NCBI GenBank assembly: GCA_963747985.1
Contig: CAVVHG010000005.1
Coordinates: forward strand, 1 to 64,000
Direction of reading: 5' to 3'
Origin: JACADW01 sp963747985
GTDB taxonomy: Bacteria; Acidobacteriota; UBA6911
Length of the DNA stretch: 64,000 bases
This document shows positions 25,066-33,900 of this stretch, one piece after another (positions within the stretch are counted from its first letter, which is position 1; every line of letters begins with the position of its first letter). Under the pieces are notes generated by a model. The model worked only from the letters and a program-made list of their open reading frames with translations, ran no database searches and had not been told where the DNA came from. The translations under genes and the position numbers were made by a program.

Positions 25066-27150
25066 ATGAAAGACTCGTTCCGATGGCGATTGACTTTCGG
25101 TTTGTCGCTCTGCGCCGTGTTTGTTCTGCTGCCCGCTTTTGCAGTTGTGCAAAAGGAGCAACAGTCAAAGCTCCTGCTGGAACAAGCCGCGAAGAAAGAG
25201 CTGATCGACGGCGACCTGAAGGGCGCCATCGAGACCTACCAGCAGATCCTGAATCTCCAGGGTGTGCCCCGCGAGGTGACGGCCAAGACACTGCTCCACC
25301 TCGGCCAGTGCTACGAGAAACTGGGCAATGTCGAGGCCCGCAAGGCCTACGAACGACTCGTGCGCGAGTTCGCTGACCAGGTAGCCGAGTCAAAGCTGGC
25401 ACGCGCGCGGTTAGCGGCCCTGGGCACACGCGATAGTGCCATGAGGGTGCGGCAGGTCTGGGCTGGCCCCGACGAGGGTTTGCTCGGCGCTCCAACTCAC
25501 GACGGCCGCTATGTGACTCTGCAGGATTGGCCGCGCGAGGATTTGGCGGTCCGTGACCTTTCCACGGGCCGGAAACACCGGCTTACAAACAAAGATCCGA
25601 GGTCCCTCGAGTTCGCCATGCTCTCCATACCGTCGCCTGACGACAAGGAAGTGGCCTATACCTGGTACAACAAGGACAACTTCTATGACCTGCGCATCGT
25701 TGGATTGGACGCCTCCAACCCTCGCGTTCTCTATGCCGATGCAGGCTTGGCGGAGCTGTATCCGGTCGACTGGTCCCCGGGCGGTAAGAGCATACTGGCG
25801 ATTTTTTACTTGAAGGACAAAGGGAGTCAGATCGCCCTGGTTTCCGCAACGGACGGCACCGCGCGCATCCTGAAGACATTCGAACGGGAAGCACCCGCTC
25901 GGGCACGCTTTTCGCCGGACGGCCGCTATATTGCATACGATCTCCCGCAACAGGAGGGCTCCTCGAGTCGTGACATTTTTCTGCTCGCCACAGAAGGGGA
26001 GCGCGAGACCCCGTTGATCCAGCATGCGGCCAATGATGTGGTTTTTGACTGGACACCGGACGGCAAGAGACTCCTGTTCGGCAGCGACCGAAGCGGGACC
26101 ATGGGCGCCTGGTGGATCCCGGTTGTTGATGGCAAGCCCGATGGAACACCCGAGCTCGTGAAGCCGGATCTCGGGCAGGATGTCTGGCCGATGGGCTTCA
26201 CGCGCGACGGCTCTTACTACTACCAGGTGCGGACTGGGATGAGCGACGTGTACATCGCTGAGGCGGATCTTGCGTCCGGCAGAGTCCTGGCCCAGCCCTT
26301 TCTGGCCACCCAGCGCTTCGCGGGCTCCAACAGCAGACCTGACTGGTCGTCTGACGGGCGGCGGCTTGTCTTTTTATCGCAGCGCGGGCCCGGGGCGTGG
26401 GGAGCCAGGGCGATCTGTGTCCGGGATACAGCAAGTGGAGAGGTGCGGGAAATCCGCTCCAAGCTCGACCGTGTAGTCGGCGTTTACTGGTACCCTGACG
26501 GTCAATCTCTGCTGGTAGCGGCACAGCACCCGACCGGCAAGTTCGGCGCATTCCGCATCGATATCAACACTGGTGACTTCGAGGGGCTCGACCTGACAAG
26601 TCCCCTCGGTTTTGGAGCCGCCCTGTCCCCCGATGGGAGGGTGCTCTTTTATCATCAGTGGAGTGATGCCACCAATGCGGCTTCCATCGTTGCTCGCGAA
26701 CTCTCGTCCGGGCAGGAGAAGATACTCTTCAGCATCGGCGCGCTCTCCTACCATTTTTGTGCGGGCGTGGCTCTTTCCCACGACGGGCGGCAGCTCGCCC
26801 TGGCGGTAAGCGACGCTAAGAGCCGATCGAAGTCCGTCAAGATCCTGCCGGCTGCAGGAGGAGAAGCGCGTGACTTGCTGCGCGAAGCGCAGATGCCGTT
26901 TCCCGGCTCGATTGCATGGACACCTGACGGCCGCAGTCTGCTCTTTGTGAAGCAACCCAATCCAAGAGATCAGAAAAATGAGCTGTGGTTGATTCCTGTC
27001 CAAGGCGGCGATCCTCAGAAACTGGATCTCACGGCGAAGAACATGCTCGACCTCAGAGTCCACCCGGACGGCCGTCACTTGGCCTATACAAGCAAGGGCG
27101 ACAGGTCTGAAGTCTGGGCGATCGAGAACTTCCTGCCGGCTGCGAAATAG
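25066..27150 (+). CDS. Exported TolB-like PD40 beta-propeller protein with TPR-like N-terminus
   Basis: This 694-residue protein starts behind GGGAGGAAAG and has a signal sequence or N-terminal anchor (LTFGLSLCAVFVLLPAFAVV). Residues 40-115 form TPR-like helices (IDGDLKGAIETYQQILNLQG, LLHLGQCYEKLGNVEARKAY). The rest consists of PD40/WD40-like blades with repeated SPDG/TPDG motifs (PSPDDKEVAYTW, RFSPDGRYIAYDL, TPDGKRLLFGSDRSG, SPDGRVLFYHQW, TPDGRSLLFV). Such proteins are abundant in Acidobacteriota and probably act as binding scaffolds in the cell envelope. It follows the two-component pair by 78 bases. Its stop codon abuts a relic of a Gfo/Idh/MocA gene end. Confidence 0.85.
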   Translation: MKDSFRWRLTFGLSLCAVFVLLPAFAVVQKEQQSKLLLEQAAKKELIDGDLKGAIETYQQILNLQGVPREVTAKTLLHLGQCYEKLGNVEARKAYERLVREFADQVAESKLARARLAALGTRDSAMRVRQVWAGPDEGLLGAPTHDGRYVTLQDWPREDLAVRDLSTGRKHRLTNKDPRSLEFAMLSIPSPDDKEVAYTWYNKDNFYDLRIVGLDASNPRVLYADAGLAELYPVDWSPGGKSILAIFYLKDKGSQIALVSATDGTARILKTFEREAPARARFSPDGRYIAYDLPQQEGSSSRDIFLLATEGERETPLIQHAANDVVFDWTPDGKRLLFGSDRSGTMGAWWIPVVDGKPDGTPELVKPDLGQDVWPMGFTRDGSYYYQVRTGMSDVYIAEADLASGRVLAQPFLATQRFAGSNSRPDWSSDGRRLVFLSQRGPGAWGARAICVRDTASGEVREIRSKLDRVVGVYWYPDGQSLLVAAQHPTGKFGAFRIDINTGDFEGLDLTSPLGFGAALSPDGRVLFYHQWSDATNAASIVARELSSGQEKILFSIGALSYHFCAGVALSHDGRQLALAVSDAKSRSKSVKILPAAGGEARDLLREAQMPFPGSIAWTPDGRSLLFVKQPNPRDQKNELWLIPVQGGDPQKLDLTAKNMLDLRVHPDGRHLAYTSKGDRSEVWAIENFLPAAK

Positions 27151-27221
27151 GCAAGGTCAAACTGCCACCCGGCAACGGTGAGCCTGAACTCGAAGCGCTC
27201 GCCCGTGTCCTTCCCGATTAG
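27150..27221 (+). pseudogene. Relic of a Gfo/Idh/MocA gene 3' end
   Basis: These 72 bases read GKVKLPPGNGEPELEALARV-LPD and a stop, matching the last residues of the oxidoreductase at 18759-19793 (GKIKLPLGPGEPELDALARV-LPD) in 19 of 23 positions. At the DNA level about 63 of 76 bases agree with 19722-19797, and the match extends past the stop (TAGACCGG). The relic begins on the last base of the TolB-like gene stop codon. It is therefore the tail of a lost paralogue, left by deletion or recombination. Confidence 0.75.
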
Positions 27222-27419
27222 ACCGGACGCCCCGGGCAGCTCCGGCCTGTCAGACCGGACCGCAGGTCCCGGCGGCATTACTGCCGGCTGGTCTCGCAGG
27301 GCAATCTTGCGATGACCAGCCAAGTCCCCCGCGTCTCGCCGGCGGATCTTTGCTATGATTACCTGGTTTGGAAAGGGACGACCCTGTCCGCAAGGGTGTA
27401 GGGATCCGCAAAAACCGGG

Positions 27420-30400
27420 ATGGAAATGGTCTTCATCGTCCATGCAGAAGAGGACTGTGACAGGGCAATCCAGCTGGAAGAAGTCCTGAATCAGCGCGGA
27501 TGCACTACGTCGCGACCGTCGGCGGACCTCGAAAAGGATGTGCAGTGGCCTGCCGCCCTGGGCAGACAGGTCTCCGGAAGCGACCTACTCGTCCTGCTCT
27601 GGTCCCGAGGCTCCAGTGAGTCACCATCCGTCGCGCTCGCGTGGACCACGGCACTGGCTCTCCACAAAGCCATCGTAACTTGCGTTCTGGACCAAACAGC
27701 GCTGCTGCCCGCCCTGCAGCTCTACCCGATCCGTTCGTTTGAACCTCTCGACGATGCGGTCGCCACAATCCTCGAAGTCGCGAACAGGTCCTTAGCCGAC
27801 AGAATCAATCCCGCGACCGACCTGGATGAAACAGGCGCAATCGCGGTGCCCTCACCGCCGGCGACCGGTCAGCAATCCCTGTCGGACCGGGGATCTGAGC
27901 CGCCGACGGCAGGCTACGTACCTCCCGTCTCCTCAGGCGCGCCGCCCCGCCCGGTCGCGCAGGGACAGGCAGTGGACACGCAAGCCGCGACGATGCCGGC
28001 CTCGCAACCATGGCCGCAAGCGGCTGCATTTGATAGCTCTTCCGGCGCCGATTCGCTGTCGCTGCAACAGCAGCAGATTGGCGCACGTTACCGCCTGGTG
28101 CGCCTGCTCGGGCGCGGCGGGATGGGCGAGGTCTACCAGGCCCACGATAACGAGTTGCGGCGTCCGGTGGCCCTCAAGGTCCTGCTTCCCGACGTGGCAG
28201 CAAACGAGGCGATGCTGGAACGGTTCAAACGAGAGATCCATATCTCCAGCACCGTAACACACCGCAATGTCCTGCGCGTGTTCGACCTGGGGGAGGGGCC
28301 GGGAACGAAGTTCCTCACGATGGAGTTCGTGGAGGGCGAAAACCTGGCGGAGATGATGAAGCGCGAGGGCCGCCTCCCCACCGAGCTCATCATCCGGATC
28401 CTGCGCCAGGTCTGCCAGGGCCTTGGGGCCGCCCACGAGCGGGGCGTGCTCCACCGGGATTTGAAGCCTGCCAATGTGATGATCAGTCGTGACGACCGGG
28501 TACTGCTCACCGATTTCGGCATCGCGAAATCGCTGCAGCAGACCGGGATGACTCAGGCGGGCGAGATCATGGGAACTCCCCACTACATGTCACCGGAGCA
28601 GGTAAAGGGAGAGCCGGTTGACATCCGTTCCGACATCTACTCGCTCGGCGTCATGCTTTATGAGATGGCTACGGGCCAGGTTCCCTACAGCGGGCACACC
28701 ATCTACGAGGTGATGATTCAGAGGGTTCAGAAAGATCCCCGGCCGGCGGTGGAGCTCAACCCGGATATTCCTCCTTTTCTCCAGCACATCATCCGGCGCT
28801 CGATGGCCATGCAGAAGGAGGATCGATACGCCTCCACTGACGAGTTGCTCGCCGATCTGGATCAGTCGCAGATTACCGGCGTGGCGCCGCTGATGCCCAG
28901 GCCGTCGATTCGACGCCGGCTCCAGGAACTCAGTCCTGTTCCGGTGAAAACCATCGTGCTGGTTCTGGCCGCCGCCCTGCTGCTGACCGGTGCCTGGTGG
29001 CTCTGGCGCGGCGCAGGCGTTTCGCCGGCCGGTGGTCCTGCCGGCCAGGCGCAACAAGCCCCGGTTTCGGTACTGATCGCGGATTTCCAGAATCGCACCG
29101 GCGATCCGATGTTCGAGGGCACACTCGAAGAAACCCTCGGGATCGGGCTCGAGGGAGCGTCATTCATCACCACGTACAATCGTGGGCAGGCGCGCAAGAT
29201 CGCGGGCCAGATACAGGAAGGAACGCGCGACCTGAACCTGCAGACAGCCCGCCTTGTCGCGCAGCGCGAGGGTATTGCGGTCGTCGTGGACGGGAAGGTC
29301 GCGAAGAACGGGGACGCCTACGAGATCTCCGCGACCGCCGTCGACGCACTCACCGGGCAGGCGCTGGCATCCGAGGCAGTAAAAGCACCCGGCAGGACGG
29401 AGGTGCTGGTTTCCGCTGCAAAGCTCTCCGCCAGCCTTCGCCACACCCTTGGAGACAAGACGCCGGAATCGGCACAACTCGCGGCAGGGGAGACTTTCAC
29501 CGCATCGACTCTCGAGGCCGCGCACGATTACGCGCAGGCCCAGGAGCTCCAGGGGCTGGGCAAATGGGAGGAAGCGATACCCAGGTACGAAAGATCAATC
29601 CGGGTCGATCCCGACCTCGGGAGGGCTTATGCCGGGGTGGCGGTGATGTACCGCAACCTGGGTCGGCGCGAGGATGCCGAGAAATACTACAAGATGGCCA
29701 TGGTCCGCCTCGACCGTATGAGCGAACGCGAGAGGCACAGGACTCGCGGGGGCTATTTCGTGACGGTCGGTGACCACCAGAAAGCGATCGAGGAATTCAC
29801 TGCCCTGGTGTCGGAGTATCCGGCCGATTTCGTCGGGCACAGTAATCTTGCGCTCGCCTACTTCCTTGCGGGCGACATGGCGAAGGCGCTCGCGGAAGGC
29901 CGCCGCGCCGTTGCGATCTATCCCAGAAACATCGTAATGCGGACGAACCTGGCGCTGTACGCACTCTATGCAGGGGATTTCGCTGCCGCGGAGAAGGAAG
30001 CGCGCGGCATCCTGGCCGTCAATCGATCGTACGGCAGCGTGTACGTTTGCCTCGCACTGGCCCTGCTCGCTCAGGGTCACGGAGAGGAAGCGGTCCAGAC
30101 CTACAAGCAGCTGCAGATCCTGGACGCGGCCGGCGCGTCAATCGCCGCCATGGGGCTCGCAGACGAGGCCATGTATGAAGGCCGCCTGACCGACGCGGTC
30201 TCCATCCTCGAGGCAGGGATCCGCTCCGACCAGGCGAATCAGGATCCCTCCGCCGCAGAGCGTAAAGGAGCCGCTCTCGCGATGGCGCATCTCAGGCTCG
30301 GGAACTCACGGCAGGCGCTCGCGAGGGCCGATTTCACGGCCGCAGCCACGCGGCAGCCGGCGGTCCTGTTCGAACTGGCGCTGGTTTACCTGGACGCCGG

Positions 30401-30857
30401 CAGGGAAGACAGGGCGCGCGAGCTGGCATCGGGCCTGGCGAAGCGCCTCCAGCCCGAACCCCAGGCCTGCGCAAAACACATCGAGGGAGAGGCAAGCCTG
30501 CGGAAACACAACACATTCGAGGCGCTGCGCCACTTCCAGGAGGCTCAGAAACTGGCGGACACCTGGCTCGGGCGGCTCGCCCTGGGAAGGGCATACCTGG
30601 AAGCCGAGGGCTACGCGGAAGCCTCGGCGGAATTCGAGCAGTGCATGAAGCGGCGTGGCGAGGCGACCTCTGTCTTTCTGGATGACATCCCGACGCTGCA
30701 CTACTATCCGCAGCTACTCTACTATACCGGTCGCGCACAGCAGGGGCTGGGCAGCTCTGCAGCCACGAACTCGTACCGAGCCTTCCTGGATATCAAGAAG
30801 AAGAGCGATCCTGACCCTCAGGTCGAAGACGCAAAACGTCGCCTGTCCTCGTTCTGA
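27420..30857 (+). CDS. TIR-like domain / Ser-Thr protein kinase / TPR signalling protein
   Basis: The 1,145-residue protein has four parts. Residues 1-125 resemble a TIR domain (VFIVHAEEDCDRAIQLEEVL, SDLLVLLWSRGSSESP), but the usual catalytic Glu region reads SVALAWTTAL, so NADase activity is doubtful. Residues about 223-485 are a Hanks-type kinase: GRGGMGEVYQAH, VALKVL, HRDLKPANVM near 345, DFGIAK near 365, GTPHYMSPEQ. A single TM segment (TIVLVLAAALLLTGAWWLW) lies near 510-528. Outside the membrane are a TolB-N/FlgO-like domain (VSVLIADFQNRTGDPMFEGT) and then about 450 residues of TPRs. The start ATG 27420 has only a weak ribosome site; Met3 is an alternative. It probably phosphorylates envelope or regulatory targets in response to signals sensed by the TPR region. 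Confidence 0.85.
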   Translation: MEMVFIVHAEEDCDRAIQLEEVLNQRGCTTSRPSADLEKDVQWPAALGRQVSGSDLLVLLWSRGSSESPSVALAWTTALALHKAIVTCVLDQTALLPALQLYPIRSFEPLDDAVATILEVANRSLADRINPATDLDETGAIAVPSPPATGQQSLSDRGSEPPTAGYVPPVSSGAPPRPVAQGQAVDTQAATMPASQPWPQAAAFDSSSGADSLSLQQQQIGARYRLVRLLGRGGMGEVYQAHDNELRRPVALKVLLPDVAANEAMLERFKREIHISSTVTHRNVLRVFDLGEGPGTKFLTMEFVEGENLAEMMKREGRLPTELIIRILRQVCQGLGAAHERGVLHRDLKPANVMISRDDRVLLTDFGIAKSLQQTGMTQAGEIMGTPHYMSPEQVKGEPVDIRSDIYSLGVMLYEMATGQVPYSGHTIYEVMIQRVQKDPRPAVELNPDIPPFLQHIIRRSMAMQKEDRYASTDELLADLDQSQITGVAPLMPRPSIRRRLQELSPVPVKTIVLVLAAALLLTGAWWLWRGAGVSPAGGPAGQAQQAPVSVLIADFQNRTGDPMFEGTLEETLGIGLEGASFITTYNRGQARKIAGQIQEGTRDLNLQTARLVAQREGIAVVVDGKVAKNGDAYEISATAVDALTGQALASEAVKAPGRTEVLVSAAKLSASLRHTLGDKTPESAQLAAGETFTASTLEAAHDYAQAQELQGLGKWEEAIPRYERSIRVDPDLGRAYAGVAVMYRNLGRREDAEKYYKMAMVRLDRMSERERHRTRGGYFVTVGDHQKAIEEFTALVSEYPADFVGHSNLALAYFLAGDMAKALAEGRRAVAIYPRNIVMRTNLALYALYAGDFAAAEKEARGILAVNRSYGSVYVCLALALLAQGHGEEAVQTYKQLQILDAAGASIAAMGLADEAMYEGRLTDAVSILEAGIRSDQANQDPSAAERKGAALAMAHLRLGNSRQALARADFTAAATRQPAVLFELALVYLDAGREDRARELASGLAKRLQPEPQACAKHIEGEASLRKHNTFEALRHFQEAQKLADTWLGRLALGRAYLEAEGYAEASAEFEQCMKRRGEATSVFLDDIPTLHYYPQLLYYTGRAQQGLGSSAATNSYRAFLDIKKKSDPDPQVEDAKRRLSSF

Positions 30858-30949
30858 CCTTCGCTCCGCATCCTGTAATTGGCGGGCATAGAGGTGCGCG
30901 CACCGTGGCGCAGCGCGGCTCCGGTCCGCGCCGGCTGCGCGGACCCACT

Positions 30950-33900
30950 CTACTGCGTCAGCACATTCACCTTGTACTTCTTGCCGTCGGCTAGCTGCAG
31001 GACCAGAGTGTAGGCTCCGGCCGGGGTCTTGGTCACGTCCCAGTTGAACAGGTACTGGTTCTTCCCCGACGTGGCATCGTAGCGCAACTGCGTGGACCCG
31101 GTAGCATTCTGGGTCGGGTCATAGAGAGTCACCGTCCCTGAGGATCCTTGAGCGATCAGCGAGCTGATCATCGCCAGATCGCCGACATAGTTCCCGAAGT
31201 AATCCTGGAGTTGCCACTTGATCGTTATGTTGCTCGTCACATTGAACGGCCCGTAGACTATGCCTGAAGGCGGGTCGGAAGCGGGACCAAGCGGGCTCGC
31301 AAAACCGGTGAAAGCGAGATAAAGCTGGACACTGTGCGGCTCGCCAGCAGCGGTCTGGCTGGCCCTGAAGTTGGTGTCGCCCCCATAGGCAGCCGTCAAC
31401 GTCCTCGCACCCGCAGTAGTCAGCACGAGTGCGCAGCTTCCTGCCCCTGCCGTCAGTGTGCCCGAGCAACTTGCCATGCCGTCACTGACGGTGACCGCCC
31501 CAGTCGGGTAGAGACCACTCGCGGTCAATGACGGGATCACCTTGAAATTCACGGTCACCGGTTGTCCCACCCACGAGGGATCCGGCAGATCGGAGATGAT
31601 CGTCGTTGCAGTGTCAGCCTGGTTGACCTGGTGGGTAAAGGCCGTGGAGGTGCTGGCAGCAAAGTTCGAGCCGGGTGATGGCTGGTATGTCGCCGTCAAA
31701 GTCCTTGATCCCGTGGAGGTCCAGACGAGCACGCAACTGCCAGCGCCGGACGTGAGCGCGCCCGTGCACGAGGCAACGCCGTCACTGACCGTGACGGATC
31801 CGGTCGGCGTGCCGATGCCAGCGGGTACAGACTGCACAGTAAAGCTCACGGCAACCGGTTGTCCTGTCACCGACGGCTCCGGCACCACCGAGGTGATACT
31901 GGTGGTCGAGCCGGCCGGCAGTACTGTGAGGGACTTGCTGGTGTCCGGGCCGGTGCCGTTGAAATTCGCGCTCCCCGGGTAGTAGTAGGAAATGGGATAG
32001 GGGGAGCCCTGAACCCCGAGGGTGGCCGTTGCGAACGATGTCGAGAAACTACCTGTGGCCCCGATCGTTGCGCCAAGTGTCGCACCTGCGAGGGCGACCG
32101 AGACACTCTCCCCTGCAGGGACTGTCGCACCAGCCTGGATAAGACCGCCCAGGGTGGCTGGGGTCTGGCCGTACGTTATCGTCGGAGCCGCAAGGTTGGA
32201 GAACAACGGACTGGCCTTCCGGATCGTAAGGGTCAGGCTCGCCGACGTGCCCGGCTTGAAGGTTCCCTCACCGGCATAGTCTGCTGTAATCGTATGGGAT
32301 CCGGCGTTCAGGTTCGTGACGTCGATAGTAGCCACGCCTCCGCTCAACGCGACCGTCCCGAGCGCGCTGCCACCATCCTTGAGGACCACATTTCCTGTGG
32401 GATTCCCGCCGGCAGAAAGGACCTTCACCGTGAAGGTCACTTTGTCTCCGTAGACGGGTGCGGCCGGTGTATAGCTGAGGTAGGCAATGGTGGCGTACTT
32501 GTCGCTCGTGTTTGCGGCTTGTGCAAGGGCCTGCGCGGACAACAGGGCAGGTTTGATCCCGTCCGGGCCCACTTGCCCGTCGGGATCCAGGAACCGCATA
32601 GTCACATAGAGCTCATCGTCGGGCGCAAGACTGAAGCTCACGGCCGCATTCAGGTCTGCCGGTTTCAACAGATCGGGGCGCAGAATATTCGCAAGGAATT
32701 CGTAGTGCAGCCCGTCCTCCTTCAGACTGCAATCCGCGCCGGCCAGAGGCGTCTTGTAGGTCCGGTATATGATGATCTGCGCCGGCTTCTGTTCGAGCGC
32801 CGAGAACCAGGTGAAGAAGTAGCTTGAGGCGTCGTTGCCGACATTTCTGATCTTCCAGGTGACATCCGTGAGCGTGGTCGGAGTCTGCCGCGGATCAAGG
32901 GCCGTCCCCTGGATGAGGGAGCTGTTGTATGCAACCTGGTTCAGATCGGCGCCGGAGGGCGCCGGGTTCAGCAGCGCCGGGTTCAGCAGTGCCGGGTTTA
33001 GCAGCGCTGGATTGAGCAATGCAGGATTGAGCAACGCAGGATTCAGAATGGCGTTGTTCAGCAATGCGGGATTCAGGAGCGCAGGATTGAGCAACGCGGG
33101 GTTGAGCAGCGCCGGGTTCAGCAGCGCCGGATTCAGCAGCGCAGGATTGAGCAGCGCCGGGTTCAGCAGCGCCGGATTCAGCAGCGCAGGGTTCAGCAGC
33201 GCCGGGTTCAACAGCGCTGGATTCAGCAGCGCAGGGTTGAGCAATGCCGGATTCAACAGGGCAGGATTTGTGGGATTGAACAGGCTCGGCCACTGAATTG
33301 TGAGCGGCGCCACGGCCGCGCTCCCCTGGCAGTTGCTTATGATCTCGGACGGCAACGCGGCGAAATCAGTGCAGGAGAAAGGAACAACGTAAGGATCGTG
33401 TGTTTCCGCACTCGCCAGCTGGTTGCTGCGCATGTCGACGTTGAGCGGTGCAGGGTTCGTCGGGTCGGGATTCAGGATCAGCGTGCTCTCGAGCCCGCCG
33501 GTCTTGACGGTCTTGTCCGGGTTCAGTTCCTGGGTCCTCACCTGCAGAGAAGTGTTGTAGGCGGTGCCGGACTTGAGAGCCGCGAAGACTGTCACTGCAA
33601 CCTTCGTGAGGTTGTTAACCTCCACGTCTTTCTGCGTCACTGCCGGAGGTTGCGACAACGTCTGAAAAGACGCGTTGACGTTGGCAGGAGCAATGATGGT
33701 CAGGCGGAAAAGCCTGGCCGAGGGCGAGAACGTCGTGCCGGGTGCGGGCGCACTCTCCTGGTTCGTGTTCTCGACGAATACCGAGAAGGCGCGCTCGATG
33801 TTCAGGGGCTTGAAATTCCCGTACGAGCCCAGGATGAGCCCCTGGGACAGCCGTGACGTGTAGATATCCTGGTTCCGCATCCCGGGATAGGTGTTGTTGC

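Noticed and set aside
32964..33263. Possible CRISPR array
   Set aside because: Units are contiguous 15-base tandem repeats without spacers and lie in a coding frame.
32835..33296. Plus-strand SAGFSS repeat protein opposite the ALLNP repeat
   Set aside because: The repeat is a by-product of the 15-base units read on the other strand; the minus-strand frame has the domains on both sides.
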